From positions 87,956 through 151,955 of the forward strand of contig MU405306.1 in NCBI GenBank assembly GCA_022836615.1: a DNA stretch of 64,000 nt, given 5' to 3'. Origin of the DNA: Annulohypoxylon bovei var. microspora (Eukaryota; Ascomycota; Sordariomycetes; Xylariales; Hypoxylaceae). This document shows, one piece after another, positions 11,570-22,069 of this stretch. Positions within the stretch are counted from its first letter, which is position 1. Every line of letters begins with the position of its first letter. A model generated the notes under the pieces. The model saw only the letters and a program-made list of their open reading frames with translations. It was not told the origin of the DNA and made no database searches. The translations under genes were made by a program, and so were the position numbers.

Positions 11570-12010
11570 GGGGCACCCTCATCCCCGGCCCTTCGTCCCC
11601 GGCCCTTCAACCCCCTCATCCCCGGCCCTTCATCCCCGGCCCTTCAACCCCTTCAACCCCAGGCCCTTCAACCCCAGCCCTTCAACCCCATCCCTCTATC
11701 CTTTTAGTATGGGGCACCTGTATAACCCCCAGGATCACCCTCATCCCCCGGGCCTTTCAACCCTATCTCCAATCCCCAGCCCTGATCTCTTATCCCCAAT
11801 CCCCAGCCCTGATCTCTTATCCCCAATCCCCAGCCCCGATTGCCAGTCCCCCCCCCCAAATCCCAGCCTTAATTTCTCATCCCAAATCCCTAGCAGCCCC
11901 GATCCCCAGCAACCCCAAATCCCCAGCAGCCCCGATCCCTACCTAATAGCCCCGATCCCTACCTAGCAGCCCCAATCCCAGCCCCGATCCCCAGCCCCAA
12001 TCCCAAAGCC
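11570..12010 (+). repeat. C-rich minisatellite
   Basis: The plus strand is very rich in C and poor in G. It is made of short drifting units: CCCCGGCCCTTC-type repeats (11580-11690), three 27-bp units containing CCCCAATCCCCAGCCC and GATCTCTTAT (about 11770-11850), and CCCGATCCC(C/T)AGCAGC-type units (11890-12000). Long frames cross it in several phases, which is expected of low-complexity C-rich DNA and is not evidence of coding. Confidence 0.8.
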
Positions 12011-13179
12011 CGGTCTCCAACCTTTCCCCTTGATTACGTAATTCGCTTACATAAGCAAAACCTCCAAACCCCGGGCGGCACCTTAAGCCTTTTGGCCTTA
12101 TATGGCCATTGCGCGCTTACGTAATCTTTTTTAAAAACTTTAAATAATTATAACTTTTACAACTTTTTAAATAATTAATTAAAAAAATTAAAAAAATTAA
12201 ATTCGATTTATTTTAATTTTATTATTAATTTTAAACTTTATTTAATTTTATATAAGGTATATAATTTACCTTACATTTTCGATTTTTTTTTCGATTTTAA
12301 AAAATTACCGCATTAGGAAGGCCGATATCTCCAGAAATGCCTTATTCGCGGAGATAACGGAGTTAAATTTCTATGACACGAAAAAAATCACCCCGACACA
12401 ATAACCCTCCTAAAGTTCGGGCATAATAAGGTAATTTGGTATAGTTACGCTTAGGAGTTTAAAGATGATATTGTCCACCCTATTAAGCGTTATGGTGATA
12501 GTAATTCAGTGATAGAATGTACAATGTACTAAGGTACCTAGGCAGATAGGTACCGAAATTGAAAGCAACAGCAATTGAAGCAACTTAATTTTGGTGTTCA
12601 CCATGTCCAATATGAGTTGTGAAGAGGTCGTAGATTTACTAACAAAGCTTCGAGAAAGATGTCGAAGAACACACTAATTGATAGCCGGGTGCTTATCTGC
12701 CCCGCTGTGCCTTAATCCCTGCAGGGAACACGTCCCACATTCAAGTTTTAGTTGGTGATAGCAGAGTCTCAGGCTGTCCCGGATTGGTGGAAAGTGCAGC
12801 AAGACAGCTGTAAGATAGTGGCCGCTTTCCGTTCTAGGCAGCGGAATCAACAAGGATCTCCACTTGAAAGTCGCGACGCCAACTCGGTGCAGCTTCCTCA
12901 AATTCGTGATAGCATAACCGCCTCTACTTCTTGCCATTTTCACCTTGCCTTTACAATGTACTCAAATTAATGTAACCCCGGGAACTTTAAAAAATTAACC
13001 CTGTAATACAATTTTTTTTTTCCTTTCTTTTTTTCATGAACTTATCTCCTTCCTACTCATTCCAAATTTCCTTTTCTTTGGTATGAACTCCTTCGCGACG
13101 CACCCGCATCTTTCACTTGAACAACCATGCGCCTACCTGCTTGACTCGAAGCTTGTTGCCATCGTCGCTCAACGAGATA
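12011..13179. other. intergenic: small RIP-like AT island and upstream region of the next gene
   Basis: 12123-12305 is a short AT-rich island of the same character as the large block, with sharp edges. Just after it, 12321-12358 holds a small imperfect inverted repeat (CCGATATCTCC facing GGAGATAACGG). A palindromic motif AAGGTACCTAGG with a further AGGTACC lies at 12531-12554. The rest is ordinary sequence leading to the first gene. Frames at 12674-12943 and 12752-12970 oppose each other and look random. Confidence 0.5.
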
Positions 13180-16100
13180 ATGGATCGCAACCCGCCGAAA
13201 TCTTCGGGAGTCCCAGCGACGAAAACCAACGGAAGCACCAACGGTAACGGTAACGGTATTAATGTCGGTCGCGCTGGTAGAAACTCGACGCAACCCTTTG
13301 GTACCCGGCGAATACCTAGGAGGAGTGCCAGCAAACCTGAATCGAAAGATAACATCACATCCGACACGGATACTAGCACCAGCACTAGTTCTCGACATCC
13401 CTTATATTCGAGCCCGAAATACATCCCCAACAGCAACAGCTTCAGCGCATCCACGAGTAGGATTCCCGAATCACCGCGCGAAACGCGAATACCTCGCCCT
13501 AAATCTACAGCACCTATTACCACATCTTCCGACCAGCACAATAATCTGATGAGCACCCAAAGAAACAAGCAGAAGCACCCCCAGGGCCAATCTCTTGAAA
13601 TGCGACAACCTTTGAACCTCAAGTCCGCCTTTGCGCTGGCACAACAGCAAGAGGCGGACGACACACTCGATGACACCTTTAGTATTAAGCATGCCTTTAA
13701 TATGGCTAGCGCTGAGATGAACGGGCGTATCGATGGCTCCCCTAGTCCTGCTCCACGGCGTTTACAGTCAAGACGCCAGTCGTATAGCACAGCTCCCGAG
13801 AGAACTTTGACGAGCGGTACGAATAACGATCTTGGCCGCCATCTCCAGCAATTCGACCGAAACCACCAACTTGGTACAGGTAGCGGACCACTTAATGGCT
13901 TGTTTGGTAGTAACCGATTTGGGACTAAGGTGTCCGAAACCGCCAATGTCCTTGCTAAGAAGGCTAGCGACAGTGACCTTAGAGGTTCCCCAGTGCGTCG
14001 CAGGGAAAGCCAGCGGGATGCTAACCTAAGAAAAGACGAACATGCTAACGCGCCTATACCTATCCCATCCATCGATAATCCTCTAGCCAACAGTGTTCGA
14101 GGTGACCAGGCTTCATCGGTTAAGAGACCTGCGAACCCATCACCTGAAAAGAGCTTTAACTGGCAACTTGATGCCGACTTCACAGCCGGGGATCTCCAGG
14201 TTTCTGAAAGCCCTCGAATACGCACTGAGCAATCCAATGGAAGGGCTCGACGGACATCAAGTGTTACCTCCACAGCTAACGGCGTGGCAAACTTACGTCG
14301 CAGCAATAACCGGATGGAACAGATTCGCCAGAAAGAAATTGAAGCTGCGAACGCTGTCTTGCCGGAAGAAGACTTATCATCCTTCAAGCGTTCAAATAGT
14401 CGACTGGATGAGATACGAGCGCGAGAGATGGACGCGTTATCTAAGCGAGCAGTGGCTACGAGCAGGCTCGACGAGATACGAGTTAGAAACTCTGAGGCGC
14501 GCTCGGAGTCGCCAGAGACTGGACGAGGTAGTTCACTCCATCTTGATAACGAACCTATGAACCCCCCAGAGAACCAGTCAGGATCGGGGACAAAGGGAGA
14601 ACAGGCTGTCGATACTCCCGCCATTGTTCTTCAAAGGACAATTGAACAGGAACCTAGCGAGCCACCTAGAGAGAGGGTAACCGACTCCAAGACTGAAGAT
14701 GGCAGAAAGGATAGTCAGCTATTACGAAATGATTCACAGAACTTGCTTCGTCGCCTTGCGCGAGCAACCAGTGCTAGCCCTCCCGCCGAGAAGACTATCC
14801 CAAAAATTATTTCAGACGACCCCCCGCCGAAAGAAAAGCCTGATAGTAGAGAGAACAGTCGCTCGCGCTTAGCACGAGAAGAAAGGAGATCTAAGAACTT
14901 AGAGGTTAAGAACCTAGAAGCTAAGAGCTCTAGAGAAAGACCGACAGTTGGGTTTGCTGGTTTACATCCAGTTTCATCTAGTGATTCTATTCGAGAAAAG
15001 AGAGGCAGTCTGCATGGCTCGGAAGCGGACCCTTTGGATCGTATCGAAGCTGAGCTGAGACTTTTCGCTCCTCTTGACAATTACTCCGAGAAGGGTTCCG
15101 TTCGAGCGCCGTCGCCTGTTTCGTCAGAGCCAGCCGAGGAGGAGACTCCCCGAACAAACAAATTTGATCCCTTGACCCTACCAACCCCACGTGTCACCGG
15201 GGCATATGTTGAAACGCCGGCTACTGTTCGAGTCAAGCAGGAGGGTCGTTCGGATGATAAAAACGTGTTGGATGCCCCAAGTCAGATCCCAGATGCAATT
15301 CCAGAGCCTCAAGTCAGAGGTTCTAGCCAGTCGTCAAATAGCGACAGCGTTAAACAAGAAGGCGGTGATACTACGACTCTAAGGAGGGCATCGATTCCAC
15401 GATCCTCTTCGGTACCCACGGCTTCGCGTCGAACCAGATCCACTTCTAGACGCCGTCAGCCTCTCCGCCCAGTAATCAATACAGCCAAACCTCCGACGGT
15501 TAAGGATGATATTCGTGCTATTTTACGCATGAATCAGATTGATGACTCGACGCTCGAAGATTTCGATTCAATTCTTGCCGACCAGGATATTGATGATGAA
15601 GAACTTCAGCAAATGATGGATGACACTATGGACAAGATCGACAAGGACCCTCAGCTACCAGAACTTTCAGAGCGGGATCGTGAACTTCAGATCTATGATA
15701 GGATGAGCAAGTCACTAAAGACTGGTCTTCTTGGCATTCAGTCCGCAAAAAAGGGGATCGAACGTCTGGAAGACAGGTTTATGCATGCCGAGCACAAGGC
15801 AGAACAGGTTCATACTAGCCTCAATGCCCCCAGCTCGAAGTCAGAAACACCTTTACCTACCGGTCCAGGTAATTATGCTCCCGTCATGCTCACCCTTCCC
15901 GCTCTATACCGAAAATCTCCTAAACTGAGGCCAACAAAGCTGGGCGTACTTGCTCTCGCAATGCTGGTATGGTACATTCTCGAGTCGATCTTCTGTATGT
16001 TGTACATGCCTCAGTATGCTTGTACGCCGGAACTACCCTGTGACTGGTCACCAAATGAGCCGTATTTCCCGTACGCGATGCCATTCATGTTAGATGAGTG

Positions 16101-16416
16101 GGCTACCGGAGGAAAGGGAAGAGCCCTAACGTGGAGGGTTGGCGAAGAAATGGGAGATATCTTTGCTGATGTCTCAGATTGGGTTACGAAGAGAGATTTT
16201 ACCCAATTTGATGAGAAGTTCATGAACGTCTGGGAACGCAAGAGACATAAGAGACGATTACGAAAACGCGGCCTAATTCCAAAATGGGTGGCACCTCCTG
16301 ACTACAAACCCAGATTTGCAGAATGGAATGCGGCGCGCTTAGCTATGGAAGCTGCTGAAGAAGATGAAGAAGAAGCAGGAGATGAGACCATAGGTGCAGA
16401 CGAGATGATTAGGTGA
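13180..16416 (+). CDS. large disordered protein with coiled coil and one C-terminal membrane segment, unknown function
   Basis: Single exon, 1078 aa. The ATG at 13180 is the first in the open frame; the upstream extension begins only with a TTG. I do not recognise the family. The first ~780 residues are Ser/Arg/Pro-rich and probably disordered. Two related 11-residue motifs lie at about 145 and 166 (LNLKSAFALAQ, FSIKHAFNMAS). A motif of the form (R)xx(R)LDEIRxRE occurs three times, at about 378, 407 and 428. An acidic patch near 787-820 precedes a charged helical segment (about 829-875) that could form a coiled coil. A hydrophobic stretch at about 920-943 is a likely single membrane span, followed by a basic tail (KRHKRRLRKRG) and an acidic C-terminus. 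This layout would suit a tail-anchored protein of the nuclear envelope or ER, but that is inference. Confidence 0.8.
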   Translation: MDRNPPKSSGVPATKTNGSTNGNGNGINVGRAGRNSTQPFGTRRIPRRSASKPESKDNITSDTDTSTSTSSRHPLYSSPKYIPNSNSFSASTSRIPESPRETRIPRPKSTAPITTSSDQHNNLMSTQRNKQKHPQGQSLEMRQPLNLKSAFALAQQQEADDTLDDTFSIKHAFNMASAEMNGRIDGSPSPAPRRLQSRRQSYSTAPERTLTSGTNNDLGRHLQQFDRNHQLGTGSGPLNGLFGSNRFGTKVSETANVLAKKASDSDLRGSPVRRRESQRDANLRKDEHANAPIPIPSIDNPLANSVRGDQASSVKRPANPSPEKSFNWQLDADFTAGDLQVSESPRIRTEQSNGRARRTSSVTSTANGVANLRRSNNRMEQIRQKEIEAANAVLPEEDLSSFKRSNSRLDEIRAREMDALSKRAVATSRLDEIRVRNSEARSESPETGRGSSLHLDNEPMNPPENQSGSGTKGEQAVDTPAIVLQRTIEQEPSEPPRERVTDSKTEDGRKDSQLLRNDSQNLLRRLARATSASPPAEKTIPKIISDDPPPKEKPDSRENSRSRLAREERRSKNLEVKNLEAKSSRERPTVGFAGLHPVSSSDSIREKRGSLHGSEADPLDRIEAELRLFAPLDNYSEKGSVRAPSPVSSEPAEEETPRTNKFDPLTLPTPRVTGAYVETPATVRVKQEGRSDDKNVLDAPSQIPDAIPEPQVRGSSQSSNSDSVKQEGGDTTTLRRASIPRSSSVPTASRRTRSTSRRRQPLRPVINTAKPPTVKDDIRAILRMNQIDDSTLEDFDSILADQDIDDEELQQMMDDTMDKIDKDPQLPELSERDRELQIYDRMSKSLKTGLLGIQSAKKGIERLEDRFMHAEHKAEQVHTSLNAPSSKSETPLPTGPGNYAPVMLTLPALYRKSPKLRPTKLGVLALAMLVWYILESIFCMLYMPQYACTPELPCDWSPNEPYFPYAMPFMLDEWATGGKGRALTWRVGEEMGDIFADVSDWVTKRDFTQFDEKFMNVWERKRHKRRLRKRGLIPKWVAPPDYKPRFAEWNAARLAMEAAEEDEEEAGDETIGADEMIR

Positions 16417-17452
16417 AACCATACGCCAACAGTCACAGCAGGCCTTTGTATCCCCACGATGATCATACCTTTAGGAGCATTGTCCTGCGTCAATTTCTGC
16501 GCTTTCGGCTACTCGTAAGGCATAGGCTGTACAAGATGTGACTTGGCATTTGCTGAGGATGGACACAACTAGGCGTTCCAGGGGTTTGGCTTTGCAGTCT
16601 TTTGTCCAACCGACTTCAAAGGACACGGAGTACTTTACGATTGTACCAACTTACGACGTCTATACCAGAATCCTTAGGTACCTAGGCTATTGTCGGAATA
16701 CTAAAATGAAAACTTGCCTCACAGCATTACGTGATGTACCGTTGACATAAACTTAAGTTTTAGCCCCTCCTATCCTAATCGTCTGCTTCGTCAAATTTTA
16801 AAAGCATTATTCGCACGTAAAAGATGGACGGCTTCAGCTCGTACGAATTGCTGTGCCATGGTATATGATTTCGCCTCAGGCTTTGACATCAGTTCTCCCC
16901 GCGTTGAGAGCCCACTCATTAAAATCCGGCTGCTACCACTTACGCAATCAAGCTTACGAAATAGGAAAATATAAGATCTAGTTCAAGAACTAGATTGGTC
17001 AGTGCCGAGTCGACGCCAGTTGATCGGAACCCTGATGATGAAATAGAAAGTTTTAGTTTGTGACGGTTTGACACCAGCTCCTTAGTCTACGATAGTCCGA
17101 TTCCCGATTGGGCAATGAAAACGGACTGAGACAAAGCCGCTAAGATGTCGAGGTAAACCGCTATCGCCATCTGATGTCATGACTGTTGTCATTACTGCTG
17201 CCATTGTCTTTGTGTAGTGTCGCAGAGCTAAGCATAGCTACGATAGCTCCAGAAAGTATGGGTTTTGGGATGTAAGGGACATATCTGAACCATAAACTAT
17301 GAGCTCATCTGCTCTACAAAACATATCAGACATATTTAAGACATACCACTTCCCCCGTCTTTTAATATCAATTTTCATTAACACCTATACTACAACAACC
17401 CAATTTCACCAATAGGAAGACATTATTGAACCAATATCCCGCTATCATCACC
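16417..17452. other. intergenic, no gene seen
   Basis: Holds the 3' flank of the upstream gene and the promoter of the next. One palindromic CCTTAGGTACCTAGG motif is at 16672-16686. The stretch 17350-17452 is C/T/A-rich with few G, as is common for fungal 5' leaders. No convincing coding frame or RNA gene. Confidence 0.5.
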
Positions 17453-20143
17453 ATGACTTCATATACTTCTCGAGAACACGACACTCTTCCAGGTTCTTTT
17501 CCAGCAGACGACACATTGCCTACTTCTGTTGAACAATCAAACCTAGCATCTACGACGTCTCATCCATATCATAATAAATTACACAAACGCGAAGACCCTA
17601 GGGGTTGGGTTGATCAGGGGAAGACTACCCGTGGACACCAGTATACAGACTCCGGTGTTGGTCTTACCGAATCAGGCACTTTTAACCAGCAGGTCCGAAG
17701 TAGAGCTAACGAAGGAGCTTTCCACTCGAACAAGACTGTCTTGCAAAGACATGCAGGATCAAATACTGCTTCCGGCACTGCAGCGGCGGGGCTAACTGAT
17801 CATCGGGGAAGCGACAGGAAGCCCGGCGTCATGACTGGCGCTTACAGTCGACTTGACGATAGAGATAATCTCGATTATCCCAAGTTAAATCCACAGGAGT
17901 CTACCAAGGAGCAAGCCAGTGCAACTAAAAGTGTTGTTAATCCTGCGTCAGGGACTGCCGCTTCAGTTACACCAGAAGCCGAGTCCAAATTAGGCAATGG
18001 CAACCGTAACATCGTCAGGAATGATCCAAGGCAATCTAGTGACCTTGAGCATGATGACCCATATTGGGGTGATGTACCCTACGGGGCTGGCACTTATAAT
18101 ACTGTTGCTGGACATGGCAGCTCCGAAACACCTGCCGATGGGTCTGTTCACCCTCATGGCCGTCAATTAAGTCATGAGCAGCAGCAGTTATTCCCCCTCT
18201 CCCTTAATGATAACACTTCCCATGGTGAGCCAGGTGACCACGACAGCTCGAGGCTCAAAGAGGGCATAGCTGCTGGTACTGGTGCCGGTCTCGTTGCCTC
18301 CAAACTTCCTGACAAACAACATGATCAGCATCACAAGAAGGAGGACTTAGAAAAGTCTACTTCTCACAAGGATGATGACAAGGGTACTAGCACGGGAAGC
18401 AAAATCGTTAGCTTCTTCTACAGAGACCACAAGGAGAAAGATGTTAAACCTGAGAAAAAGCACGAGGCTAAGGAAGAAAGCCACTCCAAACAACGAGCGC
18501 CGAGTAAAGACGATAGCCCTCTCACAAACCGGGACGCTGGAGCAGCTCTAGCCGCGGCTCCTATGGCGCACGGTATTAAAGACAATGCTCATAAGCATGA
18601 GAAGAACCCTGTAGAAACTGAACGTAGATTGAAAGACAGCAAGACAAACGCGCTTTACGAGAACCCGAATGAAAAAATTGACAACCGGTTTAAAGAAACC
18701 AAAGGCCCATTTATGGCCACTGGATATTCTGGCCCTCATAGTCAGAGCACCGCAAAAAACACCAATGAGACATACCCTGTCTCTGATAGCATGACCTCGA
18801 GGAACAACCTATCTACTTCTCAGACAGCAATTCCCGTGGAACAGAAAGACTCAAAGCTCGGCCATGGCCTTGAGGCCGCTAGTCTGGGAGCAGGCGCCGG
18901 GTACGCCATCCATGAGCATGTCAATAGGGACAACAAGCACAAGGGGCAGTCCATTCAGCCAGCATACGAGAATCCGACGATGATGGCACCTAAGACACCG
19001 TCAGGGCAGCCGATGCACTCAAGTCACGTTGACGACAAGTCCAGACTTGGCACTACTATGGGCAATACAGCACCTACTGCTTCATTAGCTAAGGAGCATA
19101 CTATGCCACAGGCCGGTTCTGACGCAAAGTCCACTCATACTGACCCTAGTCACCACCAGTACTATCTTTTATCAGATGGTACACCTTCGGGTATGAAGAT
19201 TAGTGATCACTCTGGCACCCAGGCGAATGCAACATCATCATCTCCAAGCGCTGCGCGTAACACCGTGACAGGGGATAGCCACACTGGCGCCAAGATCGCT
19301 GCTGCCGGTGCAAGTGTTGCTGGTGCTGGCGCTGCGGCTCACCACGTCGACAAGCAGAACAACGACAAGAACGCGGCATCTGGGACACGCAAGGCGGCTG
19401 GTTTCGGCTCAAGCGAGGACCATGAACCGCACATGGAGTCCACAGGCACCAGAGGTCTCGCGCCCGTTGATGCTAGCCATAATGGTGTAATGAGAGACAA
19501 CACGTTTTTGAGTAACACCCCTCACGATCACTACGGCGCCAAGAACGTCTTGTCTTCACCACCAACCACGACCGCACCTAGCACCACGAAAGACAGCCAC
19601 CACACCGAAGCCAAAGCTGCCACCGCCGCTGCCGGTGCGGCTGGGGCCGGAGCCGCGGCAAAACACCATAACAAGAAGGACTCCGACAGCAACATCCCAG
19701 TATCCACCACAGCCCGCGACCACCGGTCTGCCACGACCAGCACCCCGCACGCCCTCCACAGCGCGCAAAACACGGCGCCTAAGTCCCATACCCGCAACCG
19801 CGCGTCGACGGACTCGAGCCACGGCGGGCAGTACAACGTGCTTGCCTCCGGGACCCCGTCCGGCATCAACGTCGGCGACCGCGACCACCTAGGTCGGAAG
19901 AGCTTGGATGGCGCTAATGCGAGTAAGACTCCAGCGGGCGCCTTCCACCCCGCGGCTATGGACACGGGGGCGGCGTCGAAGAGGGATGTGGGAAGTACGG
20001 GGGTGGTGGCGGGAGCCGGGGCCGGCGCGGGGGCGGGGATGGCTGCGGTTGCGGCTTCGGCGTTGAAGGCGGGGGATCGCGTGGTTCATCGGTGTGGCAC
20101 GTGTGGCGAGGAGAATGATATTACTGGATACTTTCACGAGTGA
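17453..20143 (+). CDS. Ala/Gly/His-rich disordered protein with conserved-looking C-terminal Cys motif
   Basis: Single exon, 896 aa from the ATG at 17453; an in-frame TTG nine codons earlier is not preferred. The protein is hydrophilic, with many Lys/His/Asp. Short glycine/alanine-rich patches recur, for example around residues 620-640 and 725-745 (AGAGAAAHH, AGAGAAAKHH) and near 850-870. A motif ASGTPSG / SDGTPSG with a preceding Tyr occurs near 570 and 797, and SGTAA-type motifs near 110 and 170. It ends in HRCGTCGEENDITGYF, a CxxC-like pair that may bind metal. There is no signal peptide or clear membrane span. Similar low-complexity proteins are common in filamentous ascomycetes without known function. 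The 3' third is clearly more GC-rich than the 5' part, which produces long antisense frames there. Confidence 0.8.
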   Translation: MTSYTSREHDTLPGSFPADDTLPTSVEQSNLASTTSHPYHNKLHKREDPRGWVDQGKTTRGHQYTDSGVGLTESGTFNQQVRSRANEGAFHSNKTVLQRHAGSNTASGTAAAGLTDHRGSDRKPGVMTGAYSRLDDRDNLDYPKLNPQESTKEQASATKSVVNPASGTAASVTPEAESKLGNGNRNIVRNDPRQSSDLEHDDPYWGDVPYGAGTYNTVAGHGSSETPADGSVHPHGRQLSHEQQQLFPLSLNDNTSHGEPGDHDSSRLKEGIAAGTGAGLVASKLPDKQHDQHHKKEDLEKSTSHKDDDKGTSTGSKIVSFFYRDHKEKDVKPEKKHEAKEESHSKQRAPSKDDSPLTNRDAGAALAAAPMAHGIKDNAHKHEKNPVETERRLKDSKTNALYENPNEKIDNRFKETKGPFMATGYSGPHSQSTAKNTNETYPVSDSMTSRNNLSTSQTAIPVEQKDSKLGHGLEAASLGAGAGYAIHEHVNRDNKHKGQSIQPAYENPTMMAPKTPSGQPMHSSHVDDKSRLGTTMGNTAPTASLAKEHTMPQAGSDAKSTHTDPSHHQYYLLSDGTPSGMKISDHSGTQANATSSSPSAARNTVTGDSHTGAKIAAAGASVAGAGAAAHHVDKQNNDKNAASGTRKAAGFGSSEDHEPHMESTGTRGLAPVDASHNGVMRDNTFLSNTPHDHYGAKNVLSSPPTTTAPSTTKDSHHTEAKAATAAAGAAGAGAAAKHHNKKDSDSNIPVSTTARDHRSATTSTPHALHSAQNTAPKSHTRNRASTDSSHGGQYNVLASGTPSGINVGDRDHLGRKSLDGANASKTPAGAFHPAAMDTGAASKRDVGSTGVVAGAGAGAGAGMAAVAASALKAGDRVVHRCGTCGEENDITGYFHE

Positions 20144-20956
20144 TGGGATATGATGATTGAAGGAATGTTATGAGGGATGTGGTAAATGAATAGGTACCTA
20201 GGGGAATGATGGGTTTATGAAATAGTGATTAGGTTGTTTCGTTTCTTATCACGAATACCTTTAAAATAAACGTGTCGATGCTATGAGAAAAAGAACAAAA
20301 TGAGGCATCACGATATATAACTAGGTAATTGCAGCAAAATTCTTTAGTGCGCATGTAGCTTTTCATAATTTTTAAATTTAGGCCTGCTTCGTGTCAGGTT
20401 CATGGTTTATGTATCGAGTATTGCTTGGATAGAACCTCGCTCGCCAATATGCTAGGTAATAACCCGACTCACTTAAGCAAGAAAACCAAGTTTCTAATTA
20501 CCTAGGTATCTAAGAGCTCTCTTCCGTGTTTACTACCTGCCCTATTTAATACCTAGGTATGTTCCATGAAGACTGGAAAAGGCGCCCTCTTTCGCTCTGC
20601 GAAACCTACTAAAAAAGGGGCGGTGGGTGAATAAGGGATTAGGACTACAACAATGAGAAAAGGACTCACCATCAGGTTTTACCTACGTAGACTAGATGTG
20701 TAAAGGAGCAAGTCTCCTTAGGTATTCAGGAATGTGAGGCTGAGGTTTAATACAGTCACTTTCTGCACCCTGTCACTTTGAGACCCAGGCTTTTCTACAT
20801 GACGTGGGTTTTTACGTGATGCTGTAAGGCCAATACCTATATAATAATGATTCTCCTTCTTATTTCCCAGCATCTAAATATTCCTCCTTACTTTCATAGA
20901 AAAATAAGAGAAAGGTAACGACAAGCAATGAAAAATATCCCAATCTCTTTCTCAGA
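20144..20956. other. intergenic, no gene seen
   Basis: Contains TAGGTACCTAGG at 20191-20202 and two further ACCTAGGTAT motifs near 20499 and 20550. Otherwise AT-leaning unique sequence with no supported feature. Confidence 0.5.
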
Positions 20957-21355
20957 ATGGCTCCTATAGAATTAGTAAACGCCCCGCCGCAGTTCCCAGA
21001 TTTTGAAATCGAGACAGTCGACGATGCTGAAAGGATTCTGGCAGTTTCCAAGAAGATTGAAGAATTCTTTGACCACATCGAGATTGGGGAGGTAGTACCC
21101 ACTACTACGTACGGAGTGCTACTCAAGGCTCTCGACTGGTTCCCATATGCATTGAGAAGACTCGAAGGGGCCAAAGACCGGTTTAGGGGTGATGAGGAGA
21201 TTGAGGGAATGATACAATATGCGTTAGACATCTTGGAAACCGTACACCCGACAATCGAGCCAATCATTAACGAAAGCGACGAACAGAGGATAATCAACGA
21301 ACTGAGGGACAGCGATGAACTCAAGGACCACGAAGTACAAACGAATGGGTGCTAG
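20957..21355 (+). CDS. small acidic helical protein, unknown function
   Basis: Single exon of 132 aa with its own ATG in a clean context (CAGAATGGCTCC). The product is strongly acidic and apparently all-helical, with several Glu/Asp-rich amphipathic stretches and a Trp-Phe-Pro in the middle. No signal peptide, membrane span or known motif was recognised. An antisense frame covers the same bases, but its composition (Ser/Leu repeats) is that expected from the complement of acidic codons. It lies alone between two ~700-800-bp intergenic stretches. Existence is plausible rather than proven. Confidence 0.55.
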   Translation: MAPIELVNAPPQFPDFEIETVDDAERILAVSKKIEEFFDHIEIGEVVPTTTYGVLLKALDWFPYALRRLEGAKDRFRGDEEIEGMIQYALDILETVHPTIEPIINESDEQRIINELRDSDELKDHEVQTNGC

Positions 21356-22069
21356 GATCTCAGCATTAAGATGCCTACGCCGGCATATCTGCCGTAAGAT
21401 GGCTGTGATAGCCTAGGGGCATGCCTTTGCGTTACAAGGGGAACTTCGCCCCTACCTATACTTGGACCTAAGAGAGACTGATATGTACCCAGGTATATAG
21501 ATACACACTAATACGTCTCTCATGGCTTGCAACTCTATTACATATCCCTCTTTAACATGCTCCTTGTACAACTTGGCTTTATTTCATCACACTTGACTGA
21601 AGGTAATCTGACTCACTCGGCTTTACGTCGTATAATGCAGGAATATGGTCATATATATGATTTCAAGCTAGTAGTAACCTCCCTATTGCTACCGGTGAGG
21701 GTAAAGTCGCAACCAAACACTAACAAGCAGTTGACTCATATAATTAGGTAGAAGAGGTTATTTCACCGTATTAAAGCAAACGCCATCAATCAATTCTAAG
21801 CTATCAAATTGGTCTATCTATATATGACGTGTCTGTAGAGCCGTGATTGCCACCGTACTTTAGGTTGATATGTAGAAATCTGACTACCTACCCAGGTAGG
21901 TACATATATTGCTCCTGGTCCATGTCTGTTTAAATCCACGCTATTGAGTTGTTGCTAACTCGTTCAATGATATTACCCCTTTATCATTCGTATGACGTGT
22001 TTACCTACGTGTCTACTTACTGAGGTGTAAAATAATAGTCAAGCTTCCGATCAAGAACTGCAGACAAGT
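21356..22069. other. intergenic, no gene seen
   Basis: AT-leaning sequence with a CTACCTACCCAGGTAGGTACAT motif at about 21885-21905. The only open frame (21527-21751) has no coding character. Confidence 0.45.

Noticed and set aside
11263..11946. 227-aa plus frame and others across the C-rich repeats
   Set aside because: Low-complexity C-rich DNA stays open in several frames; the peptides are Pro/Ser repeats that change with the unit, not a protein.
12674..12970. Opposing 89-aa and 72-aa frames upstream of the first gene
   Set aside because: Both strands are open by chance and neither shows motifs or a fungal start context.
13113..14624. 503-aa minus-strand frame inside the first large gene
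   Set aside because: It is the antisense shadow of the plus-strand frame; its composition (Ser, Leu, Arg) follows from complementing Ser/Arg-rich codons, and the plus frame has motif repeats and a membrane segment.
19531..19965. 144-aa and 110-aa minus frames at the 3' part of the disordered gene
   Set aside because: They arise from the GC-rich 3' end of the sense gene and overlap each other in different frames.
20860..21324. 154-aa minus frame opposite the small acidic protein
   Set aside because: Ser/Leu-rich complement of acidic codons; the plus frame has the better start and composition.
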